NCBI GenBank assembly: GCA_902792905.1
Contig: CADBBH010000002.1
Span: forward strand, 1-64,000
Source of the DNA: Oscillospiraceae bacterium
GTDB lineage: Bacteria > Bacillota > Clostridia > Oscillospirales > Acutalibacteraceae
DNA length: 64,000 nucleotides
Direction of reading: 5' to 3'
The translations under genes and the position numbers were made by a program. The notes below the pieces were generated by a model that was not told the origin of the DNA, made no database searches, and saw nothing but the letters and a program-made list of their open reading frames with translations. This document shows positions 50,455 to 60,024 of the stretch, piece by piece; within the stretch, counting starts at the first letter, position 1; every line of letters starts with the position of its first letter.

Positions 50455-50534
50455 TAAACTGTATTATTGTTTATAATGGATAAGTATTTTCACATTCAAA
50501 CATCTGATTTGTTTATTCTGCAGGAGGTAGAACT

Positions 50535-53500
50535 ATGAAGATAACCAGAAAGATTATCTCAATCGCCATGACCATGCTGCTTGTATTCGGCGCCTGCGTC
50601 TGCGGGCTGCCCGGGATTATGCAGACGGCCTTTGCGCTCGGCAGTCAGAAGAGCGCGGCCACGCGAAGCAGCGACCTTACTTTTGTAGTTCCGGAGGCAA
50701 TTTACCTCACCCCGGATGCAAGGTCGTGGAGCACCTCGACTGCTTCCACGTTCCAGTATTATGTAAATAATAATTCGGACGGTTCCGTTCTTGCTGAGGT
50801 TGCCCAGACCACGGGCAAAATCTATTTCAATCTGAACGGGGCAAGCTCCGGCACGCTTTCGTATGCTTTCCTTGACAAGAGCTTCAACTCGCTGAGCGGC
50901 GGTTCCGTGACTCTGAGCAGCTCAACGGTCAACAACAACAGCTATGTCAATATTACGGGAGGCACTTCGCCGTCACTCGCCGCCACGGCGACAGGCTGCT
51001 ATCTCCGCTGGGCTCTTTCATTTATCGAAAACGGGATAGCAAAGAAGGCATATGCCTATTCTTATATCTACAAGCCCTACACCATTCCTATTGCGGCGGG
51101 TGCACTGGCAGGATCGGGTGCTACCGGCGCAAACTGGGCGGGAACACTCACCTGGCTCTCAGGTATGCACGGCATCAATGTTGACGCTATGCCTGATTAT
51201 TCTCATTCCAGCAGCCTTGACAGCTATGAAGAGAATAATTATCTTAAATTCACCGAGTTTGCTTCGTTCGCCAGTAAATCGAATACCGCCCGCGTCGGCG
51301 GAACAAATGTGACAAGCACTACGCAGGGCGTAGCGTCCTCAAGCTGGTCGGGTCACGATACGAGCAAACCGGGTGACAACCGCTATGTTTCTTATGCGAA
51401 CACAAGCGGAACTCCCAAGAGCTATGCGTATGTTCTTAAAGAAAATAACAGATCCCCGTCTTCATATAATAACGGCTCGGCCGATACAAACCAGAATTGG
51501 GGTGTCAAGAATACCACTTTCGCAAAATACAGAGGCAACAATAAGGATATTGTCGTTAAAGCGGTAGCCAAATCGACCGGAGATATTTCGGTTGATGTCA
51601 GCCGTTATACGAATCTGAATCAGATTCCGAACCTCGCTGTCGGCCTTGCGGTTACATCCGATGAAAACTGCGATGACGGAACCGGCCACTGGTGGATGGC
51701 TGATATGTCAACCACGGAATTCAGCCACAGGAGCACCTGGTATAAGACTGACGAAGACGGTCTGAGACCGACTGCCATGGAACGGGACTATATCTTTGCA
51801 GGGCAGGGTAACGACTGGCACACACATTCATATGATACCAATGAAGGCATCCGCTATGCCGGCGCATGGAACAAGGCAATTGTCAATGTCGGCGGCTCAA
51901 GTCAGTATTACTATGTCAAGAGTTGCTATGGAAATGCCGACGGTTCATATGATGCCAACGCCTGCGGCTACATAGGTCTCTATGTTCACTGCTATGATAA
52001 ATCTGTCCTTCGCGCCGCGGTCAGGCAGGCGATCGCCAAGATGCCCGCGCTCGGTGTTAACGGAATAAGCGGAAATAATATTACAAGCTGTTACTTTGAA
52101 GCTGATAACAACTATAAGTGGAACACGTTCCAGGCGGCTTTCAATGCGGCCTGCAAAGAGCTCGTTAAGGTTGACGGCGCGCCCGCGAGCGATCCCGGCA
52201 CCCTCGCCAGCAACCTTTACAATGCGATGAACGCGCTTTGCACCCACTATGAATTCAATGCGAACGGCGGATCGCTTTCAATGCCTCAGGAGGGCTATGT
52301 CACTGTCGGCACAAATCAGTATGCGACCGTTACTCCCAACACAACGGCGACCCGCACCGGTTACTCTTTCAAGGGCTGGAGCACAAATCCGAATGCAACT
52401 CCGTCTCAGGCCACCACTTCAAATGTCCAGGTAGGTTATAATGATACGGTTTATGCAATCTGGCAGCCGAATACCTATTTTATCTCGTTCATAACGAACA
52501 GCGATGAATCGATAATTCCAAATCAATATGTAGAGGTAGGAGGAGCTATAACCGTTCCCGACGACCCCGTGAAAACCGGTTATACCTTCATCGGCTGGAA
52601 TCCGTCGATTCCTTCCGTAATGCCGCCGAATAACACTTCGGTCACTGCTCAGTGGCAGGTAAATCAATATACCATAAGCTTTGATTCCGCAGGAGGCACC
52701 TCCGTTGCACCGATCACTCAGGACTATGGTTCGGCTGTCTCCGCTCCCGCGAGTCCCACAAGGACCGGCTATACCTTCGCGGGCTGGAATCCGGCTCTGC
52801 CCGACACTATGCCGGCATATAACGCCACACACACCGCGCTGTGGAACGTCAATATCCATTCCATAACCTATGATTCTGCAGGCGGCTCGGCAGTAGCTGC
52901 AGGCTATTACGCCTATGATTCGGCTTTCCTGGAGCCGGTTCCGACCAGGACGGGATATAACTTCACGGGCTGGACATATAAGGATGCTTCCCAGAACCCC
53001 TATACCGGCACAACTATGCCCGATTTTGACCTCTATGCCGTCGCAAACTGGAGCATCGCAAGCTTCACGATTACCTATAACAGCATGGGCGGAACGGAGA
53101 TAAGCCCGAGAACATTCAATTATGATGAGACCATCACCCTGCCTGCGAATCCGACCAAGACCGGCCATGATTTCGGCGGCTGGGTATATACCGATGCATC
53201 CGATAACATTTACACAGGCACGAAGATGCCCGCATATAACCTCACGGCAACAGCGCAGTGGACGGCGCATGTTCATACAATCACGCTTGTTGACAGCATC
53301 GATAACAGCGTCATAGGTACAATAACTCAGGATTACGGCACCGCTGTTTCGGCTCCTGCCTCGCCGACGAGAGAGGGTAAATATTTCACCTACTGGTCAC
53401 CGTCAATCCCGTCAACGATGCCCGATGAGGACCTTATAGTGACGGCAAACTGGAGCACGGAAACCTATAACCTCATATTCAATGAGCCCGGCTACACTCC

Positions 53501-56500
53501 CGCAAGCCAAAGCGTGACCTACGGCGAAGCATATCCCTCATTTTCGGACCCTGTCAAGGAAGGACACACCTTCGGCGGATGGTTCACCGATTCGGGCTGC
53601 ACCGCAGGCCATGAAATCAGCTTCAGCGGAAACGTTCCCGATCTCGGCAATAATAATCAGAATATCAATATCTACGCAAAGTGGACCGTAAACCAGTATA
53701 CGATAACCTTTGATACCGACGGCGGAACTCAGATTGCGCCGATAACACAGAATTACGGCACCGCGGTTGCCGGTCCGGCCGATCCCGAAAAAGAGGGCTG
53801 CGACTTCCTCGGTTGGGACAGAGCTGTTCCTTCGACAATGCCTGCAGAGAATATTACGATTACGGCATTGTGGGAACCGCTTCCATTCACGATTTACTAT
53901 TTCTCGAACGAGAGTCTGATTGAATCTCAGGAGTATCTCTACGGCGAGACGGTTACGCCGATATCGGAACCCGAGGAGGAGGGTTATACCTTCGCGGGCT
54001 GGAACTATATCAACTACGAAACATATCAGCAGGTTGCACAGCCTGTTACCATGCCCGCTTATGATATCCTTGCCGAAGCGCAGTGGAATGTGAATTATTA
54101 CACGATAACCTTCGATACCGCAGGCGGCTCGGCAATCAATCCGATTTATCAGGCATATGATACCGCAATAACAAGCCCTGCGAACCCGACCAGAGAGGGA
54201 TATACTTTTGCCGGCTGGGATACTCAGATTCCCGCATTTATGCCTGCGGAGAATATGACAATCACCGCGCAGTGGAGCATAAATCAGTACACAATCACAT
54301 TCGACACGGCGGGCGGCAGCGCGATTAACCCGATAACCGCGGATTACGGCTCGGCAGTTACAGCGCCTGCAAATCCCACCAGAGAAGGCTACACGTTCGC
54401 GGGCTGGGATGCGGCAATTCCCTCGACCATGCCGGCTCAGAATCTGACAATCACCGCGCTGTGGAGCATCAATCAATATACGATTACGTTTGATACAGCC
54501 GGCGGCAGCGCGATTGACCCGATTACCGCTGATTACGGCTCGGCGGTCACGGCGCCCGCAAATCCGGCAAGAGAGGGCTACACCTTCTCAGGCTGGAGCA
54601 GAGCGATTCCCGCTACCATGCCTGCGGAGAATATTACGATTACCGCGCAGTGGCAGATAAATCAGTACACGATTACGTTCAATACCGCGGGCGGAACGGA
54701 GATTGACCCGATTACTCTGGATTACGCAGCGCCTGTGACGCCTCCCGCGAATCCGACAAAAGAGGGTTATGAGTTCACCGGCTGGGATGCAGAAATTCCC
54801 GCGAACATGCCTGCAAATAATCTGACAATTACCGCGCTGTGGAACGTCCTCCCGTTCACAATCACATTTGACACGGCAGGCGGCTCGGCAATCGATCCGA
54901 TTACCCAGAATTACGGCACTGTTGTCATCGCTCCCGCAAATCCGACCAGAGAGGGTTATACCTTTACCGGCTGGGATATCGCGGTTCCCACAACAATGCC
55001 GGCTCAGAATATGACAATTACCGCACAGTGGAGAGTCAATTCTTATACGATTACGTTCAACACCGACGGCGGCAGTCCGATAGAGCAGATTACCCAGGAT
55101 TACGGAACCGTTATCACTGCTCCTTCAGATCCCGTCAAAGAAGGATATACTTTCACCGGCTGGGATATCGCGGTTCCCGCAACCATGCCGGCTCAGAATA
55201 TGATAATCACCGCGCAGTGGAGCATAAATCAGTATACGATTACATTCGTTACTCCCGATGACGCGACTCCGGTTGCGGCAATTACCGGAAACTACGGCGA
55301 CGCTGTCACGGCTCCCGCGGACCCGGCAAGGCCGGGATATACCTTCACCGGCTGGGATACCGGGATTCCTTCGACAATTCCCGCACAGAATCTCACGATA
55401 ACCTCAACCTGGAGCATTCACACTTATCATATCGTCTATGATATGCAGGGCGGTGCACCGAATCAGCCCTCCGCATATGCGGATTACGGCACGGCACTGA
55501 CCCTTCCGCAGAGCGGCTTCTCAAAGACCGGTTATACCTTCACCGGTTGGGAGTATAACGGCGTTACATATACGGATTCTTTCACCGTTCCCGCACTGCC
55601 CGAAAGCGGCGCGGACATTACCCTCGTCGCTCAGTGGTCAATAGGTACATTTACCCTGACCTTTGACACTGCCGGCGGAAATGACATACCGTCCGTAACT
55701 GCCGAATTCGCATCGGCAATCAACGCTCCCGCCAATCCCGTGAGACCGGGCTATGAATTCACCGGCTGGATCCCCGCCGTTCCCGCGACAATGCCGGGAG
55801 AGAATATGACCGTGACGGCAACCTGGAACAAGCTCAGCTACAGAGTGGCGTTCCTTGAGCCCGACAGCATAAACGGCGACGCGACCTTCGCGAACGAAGC
55901 GGTATTCGATAATTATGAATTCTATGTCGGTTACGGCGATCCGCTCACTTCGATTCCCGACGATTCGCCCGCAGTCAATTATTTCACCTTCCTATATTGG
56001 TCCGATACTCCCGGCGGAGCAGAGGTAAATCTTGAAAACTGGACTATGCCGGCGGCTGCAAGGGATACCGTGGTTTACTTCTATCCCGTCTATGAGAGAG
56101 TGGAAGTTGAGATTGAGGTGGATAATACCGTTTCCGATGCCGAAATAGTCGCTTCCGATTCACCTTCGCAGATTGACGGCTTTATTTACAACGCAGGCAC
56201 AAAGATTACCAAAGCAGCCCTCGAGCAGCAATTTGATGTTTCCGGCGACGGCCGTGTCAGCATCACCCCGAGCAAGGGCACCAAAATCTGCGGAACCGGA
56301 ACAAAGATTGAGCTTATCGACAATTATGACGACAGCGTCAAGGCGACTTATTATCTTATAGTTCCCGGCGATGTCAACGGCGACTCGCTCTGTACGGCGA
56401 ATGATGCCAGCATGGTTGAGCAGGCGAGACTCGATTCCGACAGCTGGTATCCGAAGGACAGGCCCGGGGATTCGGCGGAGAAAATTGCCGAGAACGCGAT

Positions 56501-56654
56501 TATGCGCGAATGCGCCCGACTTGCCGCGGATGTCTGCGACCAGTACAATCTCGTTGATGACAACGATTCGGCGCTGATTCAGTACCACGTTCTCAGCGGA
56601 AACAGATTCACTTATGATCCGCAGGCAAAGAAATATCAGCTTGAAATTGTCTGA
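50535..56654 (+). CDS. Giant secreted protein with InlB-type B-repeats and a dockerin-like C-terminus
   Basis: A 2039-residue exported protein. A signal peptide (MKITRKIISIAMTMLLVFG..., to about residue 35) leads into an N-terminal domain of roughly 530 residues with no recognised family. Then come about 18 repeats of 60-75 residues of the InlB B-repeat/Flg_new type (consensus YTITFDTAGG...YG..V..P.NPTREGYTF.GW...P.TMPA.N.TITA.W), a divergent nineteenth unit, and a C-terminal region with DVNGDSLCTANDASMVEQ and CDQYNLVDDNDSALIQY. The two calcium-loop halves are separated by an unusually long, about 40-residue insert, so this is an atypical dockerin. It is expected on the cell surface or a scaffold, probably in adhesion. 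GGAGGT precedes ATG 50535. Confidence 0.85.
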   Translation: MKITRKIISIAMTMLLVFGACVCGLPGIMQTAFALGSQKSAATRSSDLTFVVPEAIYLTPDARSWSTSTASTFQYYVNNNSDGSVLAEVAQTTGKIYFNLNGASSGTLSYAFLDKSFNSLSGGSVTLSSSTVNNNSYVNITGGTSPSLAATATGCYLRWALSFIENGIAKKAYAYSYIYKPYTIPIAAGALAGSGATGANWAGTLTWLSGMHGINVDAMPDYSHSSSLDSYEENNYLKFTEFASFASKSNTARVGGTNVTSTTQGVASSSWSGHDTSKPGDNRYVSYANTSGTPKSYAYVLKENNRSPSSYNNGSADTNQNWGVKNTTFAKYRGNNKDIVVKAVAKSTGDISVDVSRYTNLNQIPNLAVGLAVTSDENCDDGTGHWWMADMSTTEFSHRSTWYKTDEDGLRPTAMERDYIFAGQGNDWHTHSYDTNEGIRYAGAWNKAIVNVGGSSQYYYVKSCYGNADGSYDANACGYIGLYVHCYDKSVLRAAVRQAIAKMPALGVNGISGNNITSCYFEADNNYKWNTFQAAFNAACKELVKVDGAPASDPGTLASNLYNAMNALCTHYEFNANGGSLSMPQEGYVTVGTNQYATVTPNTTATRTGYSFKGWSTNPNATPSQATTSNVQVGYNDTVYAIWQPNTYFISFITNSDESIIPNQYVEVGGAITVPDDPVKTGYTFIGWNPSIPSVMPPNNTSVTAQWQVNQYTISFDSAGGTSVAPITQDYGSAVSAPASPTRTGYTFAGWNPALPDTMPAYNATHTALWNVNIHSITYDSAGGSAVAAGYYAYDSAFLEPVPTRTGYNFTGWTYKDASQNPYTGTTMPDFDLYAVANWSIASFTITYNSMGGTEISPRTFNYDETITLPANPTKTGHDFGGWVYTDASDNIYTGTKMPAYNLTATAQWTAHVHTITLVDSIDNSVIGTITQDYGTAVSAPASPTREGKYFTYWSPSIPSTMPDEDLIVTANWSTETYNLIFNEPGYTPASQSVTYGEAYPSFSDPVKEGHTFGGWFTDSGCTAGHEISFSGNVPDLGNNNQNINIYAKWTVNQYTITFDTDGGTQIAPITQNYGTAVAGPADPEKEGCDFLGWDRAVPSTMPAENITITALWEPLPFTIYYFSNESLIESQEYLYGETVTPISEPEEEGYTFAGWNYINYETYQQVAQPVTMPAYDILAEAQWNVNYYTITFDTAGGSAINPIYQAYDTAITSPANPTREGYTFAGWDTQIPAFMPAENMTITAQWSINQYTITFDTAGGSAINPITADYGSAVTAPANPTREGYTFAGWDAAIPSTMPAQNLTITALWSINQYTITFDTAGGSAIDPITADYGSAVTAPANPAREGYTFSGWSRAIPATMPAENITITAQWQINQYTITFNTAGGTEIDPITLDYAAPVTPPANPTKEGYEFTGWDAEIPANMPANNLTITALWNVLPFTITFDTAGGSAIDPITQNYGTVVIAPANPTREGYTFTGWDIAVPTTMPAQNMTITAQWRVNSYTITFNTDGGSPIEQITQDYGTVITAPSDPVKEGYTFTGWDIAVPATMPAQNMIITAQWSINQYTITFVTPDDATPVAAITGNYGDAVTAPADPARPGYTFTGWDTGIPSTIPAQNLTITSTWSIHTYHIVYDMQGGAPNQPSAYADYGTALTLPQSGFSKTGYTFTGWEYNGVTYTDSFTVPALPESGADITLVAQWSIGTFTLTFDTAGGNDIPSVTAEFASAINAPANPVRPGYEFTGWIPAVPATMPGENMTVTATWNKLSYRVAFLEPDSINGDATFANEAVFDNYEFYVGYGDPLTSIPDDSPAVNYFTFLYWSDTPGGAEVNLENWTMPAAARDTVVYFYPVYERVEVEIEVDNTVSDAEIVASDSPSQIDGFIYNAGTKITKAALEQQFDVSGDGRVSITPSKGTKICGTGTKIELIDNYDDSVKATYYLIVPGDVNGDSLCTANDASMVEQARLDSDSWYPKDRPGDSAEKIAENAIMRECARLAADVCDQYNLVDDNDSALIQYHVLSGNRFTYDPQAKKYQLEIV
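52240..56100 (+). repeat. Coding array of about 18 B-repeats
   Basis: Each unit is about 63 codons. Units at roughly 54100-55230 are the most alike at protein and DNA level (for example units starting NQYTITFDTAGGSAI, twice in a row), showing recent duplication. Outer units are more divergent, and units 4, 5, 7, 9 and 17 carry insertions in the second half. Confidence 0.85.
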
Positions 56655-56677
56655 TTGAAAAATCGGAATAACAAAAC

Positions 56678-56736
56678 GGCGGCTTCGTAAGAAGCCGCCT
56701 GATTTTTATATTATTAAAGGGCTCTTGTCAGAGCCC
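56678..56736. terminator. Two successive terminator hairpins between convergent genes
   Basis: GGCGGCTTC (56678-56686), GTAA, GAAGCCGCC (56691-56699), then TGATTTTT. A second hairpin GGGCTCT (56719-56725) with AGAGCCC (56730-56736) is followed by GTTTTTTAT. Together they serve the plus-strand giant gene and the minus-strand gene at 56742. Confidence 0.85.
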
Positions 56737-56741
56737 GTTTT

Positions 56742-57410
56742 TTATAATTTATAAACTCCCGATTTCAGCAGCACGTATTCCGCTTCGCCCGATCTGAAAT
56801 ATTTTGAAACAGGCTCGTTGAAGGTGTAGTACCCACTGACTCTGAAGGTCGTGAGGTCAACCGTCTTGATATTGAATGAATTCTCGTTGCAGACATAGAG
56901 GCATCCGTCATAGAGCGAGAGACTTGCCGGATGGGAGAACGCTTTTTCCTTCAGACCGCCTATGCGGAATTCTATTCTGTTGTATCTGACGGAATAGTTG
57001 ATGACTGCGTTCGCCTCGGGAACCGTCATCCATAAATCCCTGCCGACGGGCTCGGGTGAGCGCGCGGGATAGTCAAGATACTTGATTTTTCTCGTATCGG
57101 TTATGAAGCCGTAATTATTGAAAATCCTGAGCGTGCCGTCATTGTAGGAAGCAATGTTTGAGGTGGGGGAAATGCTCCTGAGCTGACACGAAACAAAATC
57201 TCCGAGCGTCTTGGCAAGCCCGAAGCCGTCTTCTCCGTATTTTGCGGCGATATAATCCGTTATTTTTATTTTCTCGAAAAGATCGGCGCGGGAATCATAG
57301 CTGAAAAAACCCGCCGTATCGGTATTTCCGAGAGATTCTCTGCAAGCATATATAAATCCCACGTCGGTGGGGAATATATCAAGCAGATCGGCATTGAAAA
57401 CTTTCTGCAT
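56742..57410 (-). CDS. Hypothetical protein, beta-propeller-like pattern
   Basis: A 222-residue soluble protein I do not recognise. It has repeated short beta-type segments (ASYNDGTLRIFNNYGFI, GRDLWMTVPEANAVINYSV, SLYDGCLYVCNENSFNIKTVDLTTF) that look like propeller blades. No signal peptide or membrane segment. It has no close ribosome site (upstream bases are AATAAAT) and is the gene after the 6S RNA candidate on the same strand. Confidence 0.65.
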   Translation of the reverse strand: MQKVFNADLLDIFPTDVGFIYACRESLGNTDTAGFFSYDSRADLFEKIKITDYIAAKYGEDGFGLAKTLGDFVSCQLRSISPTSNIASYNDGTLRIFNNYGFITDTRKIKYLDYPARSPEPVGRDLWMTVPEANAVINYSVRYNRIEFRIGGLKEKAFSHPASLSLYDGCLYVCNENSFNIKTVDLTTFRVSGYYTFNEPVSKYFRSGEAEYVLLKSGVYKL

Positions 57411-57431
57411 TTATTTACCTGCTTTTTTCAA

Positions 57432-57644
57432 AAACAGCCCGCCTTGCCGGGAATGACCGCTTGTAACCTGCATCTCAGCAGGTGGGTGCCTCCCATCGGG
57501 TTCGCGCTCCCTTCGTCCGCTTGCCGGCGAGAGCTCAAAGAGAATCTCCGGGGCGGGAGGTCTGCAGTCTGCCGACAGAGTTCGGCTCCCTTAAATTGTT
57601 CGTTGGGTTACATCAGAGTCATAGTTATCGGACAAGGCAGGACG
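57432..57644 (-). ncRNA. ssrS: 6S RNA candidate
   Basis: A gene-free 213-base unit whose ends pair: CCTGCCTTG at the 5' end (bases 57641-57633) with CAAGGCGGG at the 3' end (57446-57438), followed by CTGTTTTTG. The interior is a long, imperfectly paired rod with G-rich and C-rich arms around a central bulge region, the usual 6S shape. In Bacillus the 6S-1 gene lies near rarA, as here (rarA is two genes upstream). 6S RNA binds sigma-70-type RNA polymerase in slow growth. Identification rests on size, end pairing and neighbourhood, not on a covariance search. Confidence 0.65.
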
Positions 57645-57658
57645 TTAATTGTATTTTA

Positions 57659-57961
57659 TTATTCTTCTTCACCCTCGTCGGAAAACATTTCCGCGAGTCT
57701 CTCGAGGAAGATATGGCCGACCTCATCGTATTCCTCATCATCCTCAATGGGTTCGAGGGTTACTTCCTCGCCCTTGCCCGGGATTACTCTGAGTACGATG
57801 AATTCGTCATCCTCTTCCGTTATTTTTGAAGGGTCGTCGGGCAGCGGACTGAGCGCTACATAGAGACCCTTGTCTGTTTCTATTCTGTCAAGTTCCTCAA
57901 AGATATGTTCTTTGCCTTCTTCGTCAATTACGCTTACTATATCGGGAACGTATTCTTCCAT
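57659..57961 (-). CDS. DUF1292 (UPF0473) acidic protein
   Basis: A 100-residue, strongly acidic protein (many D and E, ending EMFSDEGEEE). The pattern IVSVIDEEGKEHIFEELDRIE...YVALSP...EFIVLRVI matches the DUF1292/YrzB family, a conserved Firmicute protein of unknown function. It has an AAAGGA-type site. It is on the same strand as bioY and the 6S candidate; the gap from bioY is 71 bp. Confidence 0.88.
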   Translation of the reverse strand: MEEYVPDIVSVIDEEGKEHIFEELDRIETDKGLYVALSPLPDDPSKITEEDDEFIVLRVIPGKGEEVTLEPIEDDEEYDEVGHIFLERLAEMFSDEGEEE

Positions 57962-58032
57962 TTTTATTATCCTTTCGGCTTTGTTCGGTTATATTTTACT
58001 ATGAAACAGGGGAACAGTCAATACTATCACCT

Positions 58033-58578
58033 TTATAATTTTACCGCCTTTTTCACTCTCGGAGCGATTAAAAGAGCAAGTGAAAGCTTCGCGATATCGG
58101 GAATAATATAGGGGATAACGCACATCATCAGCGCCTGAATTATACCCGGGGCGGAGCCGCCCGATTTCATCAGCAGCACAAACTGCGCGGTGCCGAAGGC
58201 ATAGCATATAATCAATCCGAGAATAAGAACAGCCGCTTTTTTGAATGCCGTATCCGCTTTCTTCTCGAAAATCAGATATATCAGGGCTATGAGTATGAAG
58301 CCGAAAATGTATCCGCCTGTCGGCCCGAAAAGAGTCCCGATTCCCGATTTGAAGCCCGAGAATACGGGCGCGCCGGCAGCGCCGACAAGAATGTAGATAA
58401 TAACGGACAGCAGCCCGCTTTTCCCGCCGAGCAGAAGCAGGGCAAAAAACACTCCGAAGGTCTGCATTGTGAAGGGAACGGTATAGGGCACGGTAATCCA
58501 GGCGCAGACCGCAATAACTGCCGCCGCCATGGTTATTGCGGCGGTATTCTTCAGATGCGTAAGCGAGTTTTCTTTCAT
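58033..58578 (-). CDS. bioY: BioY-family biotin transporter S component
   Basis: A 181-residue integral membrane protein with six hydrophobic segments. The BioY hallmarks VPFTMQTFGVFFALLLLGGKSG and GAAGAPVFSGFKSGIGTLFGPTGGYIFGF are clear. BioY binds biotin and works with the ECF ATPases, which are not in this window. Its start overlaps the end of rarA by 4 bp, so it is translated with it. No biotin biosynthesis gene is nearby, which fits a biotin auxotroph. Confidence 0.95.
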   Translation of the reverse strand: MKENSLTHLKNTAAITMAAAVIAVCAWITVPYTVPFTMQTFGVFFALLLLGGKSGLLSVIIYILVGAAGAPVFSGFKSGIGTLFGPTGGYIFGFILIALIYLIFEKKADTAFKKAAVLILGLIICYAFGTAQFVLLMKSGGSAPGIIQALMMCVIPYIIPDIAKLSLALLIAPRVKKAVKL

Positions 58579-59843
58579 TTGTTTCCTTTGATTTTATCCC
58601 AGTATTCTTTCGCCGCCTGCTCTATTCTGTTATCCCCGAATTCATAGTATTTCCTGTCCTTTATGGCGTCGGGAAGATACTGCTGGTCAACCCAATGGCC
58701 GGCGAAACTGTGAGCGTATTTGTAATTCTGCCCCTTGTTCGGGTTATCCTCGCCGTCATAGTGCTTGTTCTGAAGCTGGCGGGGGATGGGTCCCGTCATG
58801 CCGTTTTTGACATCGCTCATCGCGGCGTTTATCGCATTATATGCCGAATTTGATTTGGGACTGGTCGCTACAAGTATAACGGCGTCAGCGAGCGGAATTC
58901 TCGCCTCGGGCAGACCGAGCATAAGCGCCGCGTCAACAGCCGCCTTGACTATCGGGATTATCTGCGGAAACGCGAGCCCGACATCCTCGCTCGCGCAGAC
59001 CATAAGCCGCCTGCAGGCCGAGGGAAGATCGCCCGCCTCAAGCAGTCTCGCAAGATAGTGTACTGCCGCGTCGGGGTCCGAGCCGCGCATTGATTTCTGG
59101 TAGGCGGAGATTATGTCATAGTGCTCGTCGGAGTCCTTATCATAGCGCATTGCGCTCGTCTGAGTGAGCGAGCGGGCGCTTTCAAGAGATATTATCTTTT
59201 TCTTTTCGCCCGGCTGTGCGCTGAGAACGCAGAGTTCGACACTGTTGAGCGCCTTTCTGACATCTCCGGCGCAGGCGGTTGAAATATGTTCGATAACGCC
59301 GTCTTCAATTTCATACTCCTCGCCGGAATCGGCGGCCATCGTATCAAATCCGCGGCGCACTGCCTTCGCGATTTCTTCGGGTATTACGCTCTTGAATTCA
59401 AATACGGTTGAGCGTGAGAGAATTGCGCTGTAAACATAAAAATACGGATTCTCCGTGGTTGACGCAATCAGCGTGATTCTGCCGTTTTCTATATATTCAA
59501 GAAGCGTCTGCTGCTGTTTTTTATTGAAATACTGTATCTCGTCAAGATAGAGCAGAATGCCGTTGACCGCGACAAGCGTATCGAGTTGGGCGACAACATC
59601 CTTGATATCGGCGGTGCCGGCCGTAGTTCCGTTGAGCTTCACGAGATGCTTGTCCGTGCGCTTTGCGATAATGCGCGCGAGAGTTGTTTTCCCGACTCCT
59701 GGAGGGCCGTAAAAGACCATATTCGGCACATCGCCCGATTCGATTATGTTCCTCAGAGGCATTCCCTTGCCTATCAGATGAGTCTGACCGACCATTTCGT
59801 CAATGCTTTCGGGTCTGAGACGGTCGGCAAGCGGTGATGACAT
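58575..59843 (-). CDS. rarA: Replication-associated recombination protein A (RarA/MgsA)
   Basis: A 422-residue AAA+ ATPase acting at stalled replication forks. The N-terminal LADRLRPESIDEMVGQTHLIG is diagnostic. Walker A is FYGPPGVGKTTLARI (about 44-54), Walker B is LYLDEIQYFNKKQQ, sensor 1 is LIASTTENP, and the C-terminal domain has GLPEARIPLADAVILVATSPKSNSAY and PNKGQNYKYAHSF. All ATPase residues are present. It has a good promoter (59879-59907) and leads the unit with bioY. Confidence 0.96.
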   Translation of the reverse strand: MSSPLADRLRPESIDEMVGQTHLIGKGMPLRNIIESGDVPNMVFYGPPGVGKTTLARIIAKRTDKHLVKLNGTTAGTADIKDVVAQLDTLVAVNGILLYLDEIQYFNKKQQQTLLEYIENGRITLIASTTENPYFYVYSAILSRSTVFEFKSVIPEEIAKAVRRGFDTMAADSGEEYEIEDGVIEHISTACAGDVRKALNSVELCVLSAQPGEKKKIISLESARSLTQTSAMRYDKDSDEHYDIISAYQKSMRGSDPDAAVHYLARLLEAGDLPSACRRLMVCASEDVGLAFPQIIPIVKAAVDAALMLGLPEARIPLADAVILVATSPKSNSAYNAINAAMSDVKNGMTGPIPRQLQNKHYDGEDNPNKGQNYKYAHSFAGHWVDQQYLPDAIKDRKYYEFGDNRIEQAAKEYWDKIKGNK

Positions 59844-59878
59844 ATTATCACTCCTTTCCCGTAACTTTAACTATAATA

Positions 59879-59907
59879 ATATTATCATAAACAGCATAAA
59901 AATGCAA
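59879..59907 (-). promoter_or_regulatory. Promoter of rarA
   Basis: On the minus strand TTGCAT (59907-59902), 17 bp, TAATAT (59884-59879). Confidence 0.6.
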
Positions 59908-59953
59908 CCTGACGGAGTGAACAATTATCGCGATTTTGTTTACAATTTGGTTA

Positions 59954-59982
59954 TTGATTACGGCATATTTTTTTATTATAAT
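59954..59982 (+). promoter_or_regulatory. Promoter of mcsA-mcsB
   Basis: TTGATT (59954-59959), 17 bp, TATAAT (59977-59982). No CtsR-type operator (GGTCAAA repeats) is visible near it. Confidence 0.65.
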
Positions 59983-60024
59983 GTAACAGATTGAATATCT
60001 GTTTGCAGAAAGGAAGTAATGAAT

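Noticed and set aside
52240-56100. Possible CRISPR or satellite array
   Set aside because: The units are in-frame codons of a B-repeat protein, vary at third positions and have no constant spacers. No CRISPR array or cas gene is visible in the window.
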